Source: Pseudogymnoascus destructans (Eukaryota; Ascomycota; Leotiomycetes; Thelebolales; Thelebolaceae). From it: DNA of 64,000 nucleotides. The position numbers and the translations under genes are program-made. Of the stretch, positions 20,774 through 31,060 are shown in pieces. The notes beneath the pieces were generated by a model. That model saw only the letters and a list, made by a program, of their open reading frames with translations. It was not told where the DNA came from and made no database searches. Position 1 is the first letter of the stretch. Each line of letters starts with the position of its first letter. The stretch covers positions 558,001 through 622,000 of the forward strand of contig NW_020167523.1 of NCBI RefSeq assembly GCF_001641265.1. Reading direction: 5' to 3'.

Positions 20774-22393
20774 CTCGTGCGGCCCAAAAGTTTCCACAGG
20801 GTCTGTGTGTAATAAGTGGGGCGTGTAAGTACTTGGAGAAAATGCATGTACATACTCTACGTACTTGTACTGATCTACCCACGAAAGTTGTTCCCCCCAT
20901 TGACTGCAATACACCGCTCCAACTTGTCCTTAAACGAAGCACATAATTGTGTAGATTTCCCATCCATTTTTTTCCCCCATTCTTCCTCAAGAAATACCCG
21001 TGCATGAGCTCTCTCAAACTTCCCTCCGTTTAATGGTGTATAGCCATCAACCTGATCCTTGAGATAATCAAAGGCATTTTCAATAGGGTGCAAATCGGGA
21101 GAGTTTGGAGGCCAAAATTTCACTCTATAGATTCCCTCCTTCTTCATATAATCTTCCAATGATCGGTGAGCCTTCAAATGAAGACTTACATTATCATCCA
21201 CAAACCATACTCGTTTTGTAGGATGTAAAGCCTTTACTTTTCGAAAGTAGGGGAAGAGAAGAGGAATACGAACCATCTCTCGATATAGAAACCAATCAAT
21301 CCCGCCCTTTGAAACTTCTTGCCCTTCTGATTGCCGTCCTCTACTCCATGTCTCTATATCTCCAAACTCTTGTGAAGCAACTCGTGCCTTTTTCCATTTG
21401 CTTTTGCCATTCCGAATATCTGCATTTAGAGTTTCCATATATCCGTACTCAAGAGTTCCAACTGTTGTTGCTCTAACAAGTTCATTCTCTGCTTTTGATT
21501 TCCAATATGCATTTATCTCTCGTAGTTTCTGCACATGTATCTGCTTCTCTTCTATACTTTCAGGAATCCATGAACGAGAAGGGCGTAAGATAGAGGTTTC
21601 TGAACTCATTGCTCCCCAAAACATAACTTGAAATAAAGATTTCTTCTGTTGAATTGCCATGCTCTCTGCTGTTTGACCCCGTTAAACTGTTATCCGTCGT
21701 TTCTTATGTGGATTCCCTCCGAAATTGATATATGATTCGTCTGAGAAAATAAAAATTGATCCAGCTTCAAGTTCGGATAGTGCCCATTTGCAGAATTTCC
21801 ATCGTACTGAAGGAATGATATTATCCAAGTAGGGCTTGAGGCAGATGTTTTTCCGTACAATAGGTTGTGGAATTTCAACACTTGAGTGATTCTTTGCAAC
21901 TCGTTCGACAATTGATCGTGCGTAGGGTAGATTTTCCTTATTAATAACTTGTTGAAAAGTGTCAAATGGATTTGCAAGTAGCAAAGATCGTATGCGTAGT
22001 GACTCTTCAGAATCCTTTTGAATTGTCTGTGGTCTTCCGCTTCGTGGCTTTGATTCGAGGTGTTGGAGAAGGTTGTGAATTTCAGTATTCCCTGCCCTTT
22101 TAACAGTTTGGTGCCATATATATGCAATAGAGTCAGCTGAGATTCCAAGCTTCTTTTCAATCTCTCCATATGATGCGTTCATGTATACACGCAAGGTAAT
22201 AATTGCAGCACGTAGTGGTATTGAGATTTCAGCCATTGTTGAGCATTACTTCATTGCTTCATTCACTCTCATATTCTACGCGTGTACATTTTCTACGCGT
22301 GTACTCGGGTACAAGTACATGGTGCTTGATAGATTCCTACAATCTAATTGGCTGTTGTGCACAGACCCTGTGGAAACTTTTGGGCCGCACGAG
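20774..22393 (-). mobile_element. Tc1/mariner-type transposon with intact terminal inverted repeats
   Basis: 1,620-bp element bounded by perfect 34-bp terminal inverted repeats at 20774-20807 and 22360-22393 (outer ends CTCGTGCGGCCCAAAAG). It is flanked on both sides by the TA dinucleotide (20772-20773 and 22394-22395), the Tc1/mariner target. It carries one transposase frame on the minus strand, interrupted by a single stop codon. Perfect repeats and the TA duplication mark a fairly recent insertion. Confidence 0.93.
20875..22236 (-). pseudogene. Tc1/mariner transposase with one in-frame stop
   Basis: Reading frame from 22236 to 20875 in a single phase, interrupted only by TAA at 21682-21684. 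The N-terminal part has a helix-turn-helix (NASYGEIEKKLGISADSI) and the linker KPRSGRPQ typical of Tc1. The catalytic DDE_3 domain shows FSDESYINFGG (first Asp), VWFVDDNVSLH (second Asp) and WPPNSPDLHPIENAFDYLK (Glu). The stop lies between the first and second catalytic residues, so the copy should be inactive unless read through. Everything downstream remains open, which suggests the stop is recent. Confidence 0.9.
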
Positions 22394-22514
22394 TACCTCC
22401 CTCAAATCACGCCATCATAGTTATAGTCAGTTGACTCTCGACCTTAAAGCAGGGCACCTAGCACTTGTAGCATGCCTTCCTTCCTCTGCGGCCTCGTAGT
22501 GTCAACCACCCTAT

Positions 22515-22772
22515 TGTCACGGTTCACCAAGGCATAGGGCGCCAGTTGGGTATTATGAATTAAACTCAATCTAGAGAAGAAAGGAAAGAGAAGAGGAGCA
22601 CTCGAGCAGTGGCTCAATCTATATACAGCTATGTTGTTGTGGAGTGAATTCTCTTTAGCAAGACCAGTTCTGAGAATTCACTCCACAACTGAAAACTTCG
22701 CTCCAACCCCGGAAAGCTCCCCACACCCCTGAACCCCCACTCGAGCTGCAAGGCGCACTTGATATCGTAACA
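22515..22772 (-). repeat. 3' LTR of element I
   Basis: 258 bp. In element orientation it starts TGTTACGATATCAAG and ends CCGTGACA. It pairs with 33149-33406. Confidence 0.92.
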
Positions 22773-22806
22773 CTACCCCCCCCCTACTCCAGAGTTGATC
22801 TCCTGA

Positions 22807-25800
22807 TCAAGAAATCCCATTTTCAAAAAAAAAAACAATTGTCTCCAGCTCTGATTTTGGTTTCTGAGGGTATTTTCTGTGATATGCTTGGGTAACTTCT
22901 GGAGAATTTTCAAAGCTCTCTGCAGTATACCATGTCTCATCCGGTGGATAGTTCTTCCAAGCTGCCTTGTAGAAAAGCTTCTTTCGAATAACTTTTGAGT
23001 CGAGGATTTCGTCCACTTCCCACTCCTCTTCGCCATTGACAATGACTGGAGGCTCTGGTTCCTGTTGCTGCCCTTCGATTGCATCATTCGAGTCAAGTCT
23101 TAATAGATTGGCATGAAATACTGGATGAATCTTCATGCTGTTTGGAAGTTTGAGCCGATATGCAACTTGCCCAATTCGCTCTAGAATTTCAAAAGGTCCC
23201 ACTTGCTTGTGGTCTAGCTTCTTTGATGGCCTCTGTGTCTTTATATTTCGAGTTGAAAGCCATACTCTGTCTCCCACTTGATAGCGTGGTGCAGGTTTCC
23301 TTTTCTTGTTCGCGAAATGTTCCATTTTTGCTTGCGAGAGCGTGATTTCATCCTGCAGAAACTCCCAAACCTTTGCCATGGTCTGAGCTATGTTCTTGTG
23401 CTCTTGTTTGGCTTCGTGATATGCTTGCTGCTCTGTATCGAAGCTCATTCTTGGTTCATAGCCCTTGTTCGCAAAAAACGCACTTGTCTTGGTTGCATCT
23501 GATGGCAAACTGTTGGCAGCAAACTCTGCCATGCACAAGTATGAAACCCAATTGTCTTGAAGATAGTTCACATGAGCTCGCAAGTAGCGTTCGAGCTCTG
23601 CATTGAATCGCTCAGTCTGTCCATCTGTTTCTGGGTGGAAGGCAGTTGAAAGTTTGGCCGAAATTTTCCAAATTTTGCAGAGCAAACTTTAGACTTCTGC
23701 AATGAACTGAGGACCTCTGTCTGATATTATTGAGTTTGGTAGACCATGGTGCTTCCATACATGTAGAAGTAAGAGCTGTGCTGTAGCTTCTGCAGTAGTC
23801 CCTTCTTGCCCAGCGAAACACGGAATGAAATGTCTTTCTTTCGTCAACCTGCATGCAACAACCAAGATAGCATTGTTCCCTTCACAGAGTGGTAATCCTG
23901 TCACGAAATCCATTGATATATCCATCCATGGTCGACTGTCAATAGGGATTGGTTGTAGAAGTCCATTGTAGGAATCTCGAGATGGTTTCAATCTTCGACA
24001 ACTATGGCAGTTTTTGATATATCGAATTATTGTTTTGTCCATGTTTGGCCAGTAATAGTGCTGTTTCATGACTCGCAGCATCTTTCCAGCTCCTGGATGT
24101 CCCATAGAAGGTTGTTCATGAACTTCTCTCAACAAGTCCACCTGAATGGTTTCTGGCACCCAAACTCGATTTTGATATTCTAGCATGCCGTTTTTGAGTT
24201 CGCAATAAGCCAATGCAATGTCTTTGCTTGTTCGATCACCATTCTCAAGCTTCTGTAGTGTAGCCTTGCAGAATTTGTCTTCCAGTTGAGACTTTTGGAT
24301 TTTCTCAAGAATTGTCATTTCTCTGATATGAGTTTCCACTGGAGCTAGCTGAGCTGTTTGGCCTTGTTCTTTGAGTTTCTGAATGTCTGGATGTAGCCTC
24401 AAAGGTGGTAGCAACACCTGAAGCTGTTGCTTTTGTCGATCATCCTCATCATTGCCTTCTGGTCTGTCACCAGGCCTTCGAGTCAAAGCATCTGCTTTTC
24501 CATTTTGTTGCCCAGGCCTATAGATGATCTGGAAGTTGTATCGAGAGAGGAATTCAGCCCATCGAGCTTGTCTTCTTGTCAGCTTCTTGGTGGACATGAA
24601 GTATTCCAAGCTTTTGTGATCAGACAAGACTTGGACTGGAAAATCTGTCCCTTCAAGTTCTGGTCTCCATGCTTCGAAACATCTGATGATTGCAAGCAAT
24701 TCCTTGTCATATATCTCGTAATTGCATTCTGCAGGTGCTAGCTTTTTTGAGAAGTATGCCACTGGATGTAGAACCCCTTGATCATCTTTTTGTGACAAGA
24801 CTCCTGATGAGATGAAGTCTGAGGAATCTGCTTCGACATAGGCTGTCTTGTTTCTATCGAAATGCCTCAAGACAGGAGCTTCTGTGACTGTTTGTTTTAA
24901 CAGCTCGAATGCAGTTTGGCATGCATGAGTCCATTCGAATATCTGATCCTTTCTGGTAAGGTTCACCAATGGCCTCATGATGCTGGAGTAATTTCGGATG
25001 AACCTTCGATAGAAATTGCAGAATCCAATGAAAGCTTGCATATCCCTGAGTGATTTTGGAATTCGCCATTCCAATATAGTAGAAACCTTTGCAGGGTCCA
25101 TGCGAATGCCATTGACTCCCACGATGAGTCCTAGGAATTTGGTTTCTTGGACGAAAAACTCACATTTTGAGATATCTGCTTGCAGTCCAGCTTCCCGAAG
25201 CTTCTGTAGGACTTTCCTTATGTGCTCTGTATGCTCCGCTCGAGTAGCACTGTAGATAAGAATGTCATCCATGTATGCGGTGACGAATTGGTTGAGGTAA
25301 TCCATGAGGGTTTCATTCATGTACCTCTGGAATGTTGCTGGACCATTTGTGAGTCCGAAGGGCATGACCTTGTATTTGTAGGATCCAAATCGAGTTCTGA
25401 ATGTAGTGAGGTCTTCATCTTCTTCTGTCTGCATTCGAATTCGATTGAAGGCATGTCGAATGTCCAGTTTGGTAAGATATCTTGCTCCTATGACTTGGGC
25501 CAGCGTTTCATCAATGAGTGGTATGGGATATCGATCCTTTTTCGTTATGGCATTTAGCTTCCTGTAGTCAACACAGAATCGAAGACCACCACCTGGCTTT
25601 CTCACAAACATAATGGGTGAAGAGTATGGGGCTTTGCTTGCTTCAATGAACCCTTTTGGCAAGTGCTCGAAGACATATTCTTCGACCAAATCAAGTTCTT
25701 CCTTTGACATATTCCAGAGTGGTGCATATCCCAGCTTTGAATCACCTTCGAGTTCAATATGATGGTCTGAAGGTCGATGGGGAGGTAGCTTGTCTGCTGC

Positions 25801-26091
25801 CATTTTTGAAAAAACATCCAAAAATTCATGAAATTCCTTCGGAAGGATCAGTCGAGAGTCAATTTCTTTAGTTTTGGTCTTGTTCTTGTGCTCAATTATG
25901 TCCTTCATTGATATAGCAAAGACTTGAGCTCCTCTTTGCTTCATGAGCATTCGAAATGGTGCTGCGCCAATCATTGCTATGGTGCAAGGTTTTGGTTTTT
26001 CCACTTTCGGAGCAGGTTCCGGAGGAGGCATTTCTGTTGAATCTGCGCTTGGTAGGTTCGGTAGAATAGTAAATGATAATTCCGGTATCAC
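22807..26091 (-). pseudogene. Pol of element I: RT, RNase H, integrase, chromodomain; one in-frame stop
   Basis: A single reading phase from 26091 to 22807 is broken only by TAA at 23689-23691. Seen in order: RT (SSPIMFVRKPGGGLRFCVDY, LTKLDIRHAFNRI, AYMDDILIYS with YMDD), RNase H (AYVEADSSDFISSGVL, YEIYDKELLAII, SDHKSLEY), and integrase zinc finger and core (MGHPGAGKML, CHSCRRLKP, MDISMDFVTGLPLCEG, SDRGPQF, FHPETDGQTERFN). The chromodomain follows (EWEVDEILDSKVIRKKLFY). The stop sits in the integrase core between SDRGPQF and the Glu of TDGQTER. The open frame starts downstream of several stops around 26140-26240, so the protease-RT linker is also damaged. Chromodomains in Ty3 elements are known to guide integration to marked chromatin. 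Confidence 0.9.
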
Positions 26092-26417
26092 GAGTAGGGC
26101 CCAATTGATCAGTAGTAAAATGCATATTCATTTAATCTAGCTACTCTAGCTACTCTATATACTGTAGAACTCTCCTCTGAGTCGCGGGTAAGCAAGTCCG
26201 TAGGCTTGACCGGAGTTTGCCCCCGAGTCTATTTCTCATGGTGCGGAGTGAGAACTCCGCCGCCTGATGCTTCGGGCATGGAGTGAGAATTCCACAATTT
26301 CTTTGGCTTTCTTCTTTGGCCTTTGTCTTTCGCTTTTAGATATAGGCTCTGTTTCGAGGGCTCGATCTGGTATAGAATGGTTGCAATAATCTCCAGTGAA
26401 GAGGACTTGATCATTGA

Positions 26418-26721
26418 TGTCACGGGTAGGTTAAGAGGAGGTCAGTAGGAATGGGGAGCTGGTTGCGGTCCCACGTCGGAGACGTCCCGCTACGGTGCCT
26501 CTAGCGGCCTAAGGCTGCTAGGGGGGCCTTAGGGCCTTAGGCTGCTATTAGGCTGTTGTCGTGGCTCCGACTCGCAACCGAGACGGCGGGCGCCCGACTC
26601 CGGGGGAGTAGATAAAGTAGCTGAGCCCCCTACTAGGAAGGGCTCAGAGATTAGTTTGTTGAATACGATACTGGCTACTCGAACCTATGGTCTTAGCACG
26701 CTGTCTACCTAAACCCTTACA
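26418..26721 (+). repeat. 5' LTR of the nested gag-only element
   Basis: Starts TGTCACGGGTAGGTT and ends CTAAACCCTTACA. It contains a GGCCTAAGGCTGCTAGG / CCTTAGGGCCTTAGGC palindromic stretch. It is 304 bp, the same length as its partner. Confidence 0.92.
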
Positions 26722-26789
26722 TTCTAATCTCTCTTAATAACGGGAGGCAGCCCGCTACGACCCGGTTACGGCAACGCCCCTACTTTGCG

Positions 26790-28825
26790 ATGGGCGCACC
26801 ATTCGAAGGGGCCACGACGCGTTCGCGCTCCCAAAACCAGGACACTACGCAAACCCTCCGAGGTGACGACGAACCGGGGCCGCACTCGGGGTCGAGCCAG
26901 TTAGAAGACGAGGGGCACGCCCAACGCCAACTTAGTGCCAGTGAGGACCTCCACGGCGACCGGGATGGAAGCCCTGACGGATCGGAACTGTCATACTGAC
27001 ATTCGTTGCACTCAGTTTGCTATCAAACTCAAGAGCAAACTTAGAAATCTCCTCCTCAAACCTACAAGTCACCATACATATCTTGGCTTATCACACCAAC
27101 AACAGAAGCAATACTACTCAACGATTGCTGCAAACTCTTCTACTACATCTGTTTATGCTACATACATCACGGCATATCATTTGAACACTCATTGAACAAG
27201 TTATTAAGAAAATCTCCTCCTTAAGGGGGTGGGCCAATACTACCACATGGCATATCTCTACCAACTAGAGGTCTAGGAACATGAACGATAGCTCTAGAAG
27301 CTTCTACAACCCTCTATGATTCATTACACGTCATCGCTCCTTAGTTACCCACAAGATTGGTTAAGTTATGACATAATTTATCTATAGGTACTCTGACCTT
27401 GGACCTCCTTTTCACTTCCTATAGGCTAGGAACCCAAGAGATGGTTCTATGGGATTCTCTTACATTCACTACATGATTAGCAAGCTAGTTGTGGGTCGCA
27501 CTTGATTTCTAATACATTTACCAAGCCTGGTTAGTCATGGAAAGTCATGGAAAATGAGAGAACTACACTCCTTTGGCATAAATAGGATTGCCCTTTCCTT
27601 AAGAAAGGGCAAGCAAGCAATACAGTAAATCGACTAGCACATACTTCCCCGTCTTTTACAAGCTTCCAAGCATTCATCTTGTTACTCCTTGTTTCTGAAA
27701 AGTCAGTGAGGTGTTAACCTCTGACTTACCCCTGAGTTCCCAGACTCAACATTTGTTGCAACTTGTCTGAACAACTTCACTACATCACACACCTGATTGC
27801 TGCGTTGTGGAATAGTCTAAGCTACAACCCTTTGGCTCTGTTTCCTAAGACAGTGTGTTGTCTTAGTAAAATCATCCCTTCCTTGGGTGGCTAGATTCTC
27901 ACATCTGGTGCACCCACCATTACAGGAACTCTCCACCCTAACTAGGGTCCCGTCCGACTGGGGTGACCGGGTGGACGAGGCCCGCCGCGAGGCCGACCAT
28001 CTAGAATGCGAGGTGCGTGCCGCCCGGGCCCGGAAGCGAGCCACTGTGGAATCGCGGATCGCAGAACTGGAGGTCCAGGAGCAACGGAAGCGCGCGCTCC
28101 AACGGGAGCTGCGCGAACTACGGAAGGAGTGGACGCCGACGCGGGACCGGAAGTGGCGCGCAAGCAACGGCCACGACGGCTACGACCAAGGGGGAGCTTC
28201 CCTCGAGATAGGGAGCGTTGCCAGCGAGTCGGCGGCGAGCCACCCCCGAGGCCCCCACAGAGCGCCGAAGTTCCGCGACCTAGCAACCTTCCAGGGGAAG
28301 AGCCTGCGGGAGGCGCAGGTCTTCGCCGCTGGGGCAGACCGCCGGTTCCGTATCGATGCGAGGTCACAGTACCCCACGGACCAGAACAAGATCGACTACT
28401 GCGTCCTCGCCTTCGGACCGACGCCGGCAGCGAAGTGGGAGCGCCACGAGCGCCGCGAGGGGCTAGGGAACACCACCTGGGCGGAATTCAAGGAGTGGAT
28501 AATGGATTCCATCATCGACCCCTCGAACCGCACGTTCGACGCCATAACGTCGTACAACGAGGCGAAGCAAGGCGAGACCCAATCGGCGGAAGATTTCGCA
28601 GCCCACCTCGACACTCTCGAGCTCGAGCTCCAGATCGAAGACGAGGAGCTCCGGAAGAACACCCTCTACGCAAAACTGCGGGAGGAGGTGCGGCGTGAGA
28701 TCCTGCACAGCGACCAAACCCCCCCGAGTTACGGGAAGGGGAGGGCGACGAGACCACCTGGTTCGAATCGGCTACGTACCGGTACCGGTCCGACCCCGGC
28801 CAACGGGGGGAGGAACACGACGTGA
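26790..28825 (+). pseudogene. Gag of the nested element, split by a solo LTR
   Basis: The frame starts at ATG 26790 (MGAPFEGATTRSRSQNQ) and runs into the solo LTR at 26999. It resumes at 27925 after the repeated GGAAC, in a phase that gives continuous gag sequence to the stop at 28823-28825. The second part has a coiled coil (EARREADHLECEVRAARARK) and a retrotransposon gag core (AEFKEWIMDSIIDPSNRTF, ITSYNEAKQGETQSAEDFAA, LREEVRREIL). No CCHC zinc knuckle is present. Removal of the solo LTR plus one target copy would leave about 370 residues. As it stands the gene is disrupted. Confidence 0.82.
26999..27924 (+). repeat. Solo LTR, family alpha, copy B, inside gag
   Basis: 926 bp, TGTCATACTG to CACCATTACA, with a perfect 5-bp target duplication GGAAC at 26994-26998 and 27925-27929. 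It carries one copy of the 16-bp motif instead of six and an extra segment near 27470. It is the innermost and therefore youngest layer of the nest. Confidence 0.93.
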
Positions 28826-29156
28826 CCAAAGTCACCAACCACCAGCAGCCAGAATGAGGCGCAGGCACAGGCACAGGAGCGCAACGGGACGAAGACAGAT
28901 CACGGGGGCAAGAACACTCGTATTATAAGCCCGAAGGCCAAACTAAACTACGCCGAAGGCGGCAGAGACAACAAACACGGGGGCCCGTAGGCAAGCCACG
29001 CACAAAACACCCCAGAACACCCACAACGCCCTAGACCATGCCACCGCCCAGAAAACAAACGCCCTAGGAGCAGGCGCAGCGACGGTGACGGGGGCAGCCC
29101 GATCGTCCACCCAGCAAGGGGCAGCACGAACGACCACCCAGCAGACCGTCACCGGC

Positions 29157-30332
29157 CTACCCCCGCTTCTTCCCCTTCCCCTTCCTCCCACCCGCAGCGA
29201 GAGCAGCCATGCTACGCTTCAAAGTGTTAGCAATCGGAGGAGCCGAAGGTCAAGGATGGGAGGAGGAAGGGGGAAAACGTACCTGCATCTGGCGGAGGAC
29301 CACCAGCGTCTCCTCCGAGTTGCGGAGGAGGGCGGCGCTCGTCTCCGCCGCAGAAGGCGCCACAGAGACAGCCACGCGAACCTCCGCAGGGAGGGCGGCA
29401 GCAGCAGCCACGATGCGGGCGCGGAGGCCAATGCGGACGCCACCCACGGCAGCGCCGAAGTCCGACTGCAGCGCCAGCAGGTCCCGGACGGAGGCGGCGA
29501 CGGCAGGAGGGATCTGCCCAAACTGAGCGTTAGCTAACGCTCCGCAGAAAAAGAACCCAAAAGGGAAACCAAAACAGAAGACCAAGACAAGAACCGGACC
29601 GGAGACTCACCGGGACGCACTTGTCCTTAAGACGAGTGCAGCGCGTGCACTTCGTCGAGGAGGCGGGGAAGACACACGAGAACTCCGGCGACTTTGCCAA
29701 ATACTTCGCGCAGCGCAGGCAGCACACGCAAAGCAGCGCGCGGTGAGGGTCCCCGCCCTCGTCCGAGGACGAGTCGCCGTCGGAGGACGAGGACGAAGTC
29801 CCACCAGCCACCGAGCCCTCCTCAGGGGACTCGGCGCGCTTCCTCTTGCGGGAGGAGCGGCGCGGGGCAACATCTTCCTCCTCGGAGGTCTCCTCGACCG
29901 GAGACGTCGGGGAAACGACGGGCGAGACAGGAGCGGCAGGCGTAGTGGCGGAGGAGGTGGGAGTTACGGCGGGGGTCGGACCAGGGACGGACGGGAAACC
30001 GCCAGATTCTGCCAAACATGTTAGCCACGGCCCAAGAACCCATCACCTACCACAAAGAAGCCTAGGAAACACGACGAGAAACCAAAAGATGGAAGGAAAG
30101 GACTCACCAGAGCGCACGGGGGCGCGGAAGGAGAAACGGGGGGCCGGGACGGGGCGGGGAGGCGACCCGAACGCCACCCAGCCAGATGGAGCTCCAGAAC
30201 GTTAGGAAACGCCCAAACGAGGAAACGAAAAAGGGGGCACTCCCTCATGGTGGCCGTGTGGCCGGCGACGGAACGGTTCTCTTGCGCCTTAAGGGCGCCG
30301 ACGGTTTCAGTGCTCTCTTGAGAGCCAGACAT
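29157..30332 (-). CDS. Antisense, spliced cysteine-rich protein gene within the gag-only LTR element
   Basis: Minus-strand exons: probable first exon 30332-30108, then 30008-29611, 29522-29283 and 29216-29157 (stop TAG). Introns at 30009-30107, 29523-29610 and 29217-29282 have GTGAGT or GTACGT donors and AG acceptors, with GCTAAC branch sites. Exons 2-4 join in phase without a stop. The exon 1/2 junction is one base out of phase as I read it, so the start is uncertain. The product has a Pro/Ser/Thr and acidic region, RRSSRKRKRAES (nuclear-localisation-like) and a six-cysteine block (CVCCLRCAKYL, then KCTRCTRLKDKCVPV). A helical segment and a lysine/glycine tail (GGRKGKGKKRG) end it. It lies tail-to-tail with gag. 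I do not know its function; the Cys pattern suggests metal or nucleic-acid binding. Confidence 0.65.
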
Positions 30333-30756
30333 GGTGGTGGTGGCGGGGGCAGCGGCGGAGTTAGATGAATTGGAAGGTTGAGGAAGGAGGGGGAGGAAGG
30401 TGTTTTGAGGCCGCTTACTCCTTTGTGTGGAGGGTAGGTCACGTGCGCAGGGACAACACGCGCCTACCGCGCGCCTTGAAACAAAGGTAGGTAGGCCAGT
30501 TCCGGCCTAGTGCCGTAGCGTCAAAGGCGCGCCCAATTCCGGCCTTAAAGCAGGCCTTGGAATAAAGGAAACGGAGGGATGGAGTAGCTAGGTCACGTGA
30601 TGCTAAGTTCGGCTTCACGTACCGGGGGCGCAACGCCTATTAACGAGCCGCCCCCGAACCGACGGCGGGCCGCTAATGACCAACGCTGTTCCACCAAGGG
30701 CTGCCACCGAAGCAATGGCATGTCCGTAGGGCCCCGGACTCTAGAGGGGGGAGTGT

Positions 30757-31060
30757 TGTCACGGGTAGGTTAAGAGGAGGTCAGTAGGAAGGGGGAGCTG
30801 GTTGCGGTCCCGCGTCGGAGACGTCCCGCTACGGTGCCTCTAGCGGCCTAAGGCTGCTAGGGGGGCCTTAGGGCCTTAGGCTGCTATTAGGCTGTTGTCG
30901 TGGCTCCGACTCGTAACCGAGACGGCGGGGGCCCGACTCCGGGGGAGTAGATAAAGTAGCTGAGCCCCCTACTAGGAAGGGCTCAGAGATTAGTTTGTTG
31001 AATACGATACTGGCTACTCGAACCTACGGTCTTAGCACGCTGTCTACCTAAACCCTTACA
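30757..31060 (+). repeat. 3' LTR of the nested gag-only element
   Basis: 304 bp, same ends as the 5' LTR, with about five substitutions relative to it. It is followed directly by ATTGA. Confidence 0.92.

Larger units (their letters stand above)
26418..31060 (+). mobile_element. Gag-only LTR retrotransposon nested in element I, with an antisense gene
   Basis: 304-bp LTRs at 26418-26721 and 30757-31060, with perfect 5-bp target duplications ATTGA (26413-26417 and 31061-31065). A polypurine tract (GAGGGGGGAGTG) lies before the 3' LTR. It inserted into the protease region of element I in the opposite orientation. The plus strand carries a gag frame, split by a solo LTR at 26999-27924. I find no protease, RT, RNase H or integrase, so it is non-autonomous. 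The minus strand between gag and the 3' LTR carries a spliced cysteine-rich gene. The LTRs differ at about five positions by eye. Confidence 0.9.

Noticed and set aside
27954..28367. Long minus-strand frames opposite gag
   Set aside because: Shadows of the GC-rich gag coding sequence. They lack the cysteine block and intron signals that support the antisense gene at 29157-30332.
28750..28770. tRNA B-box-like GGTTCGAATC
   Set aside because: Inside gag coding sequence with no A-box at the right distance and no cloverleaf.
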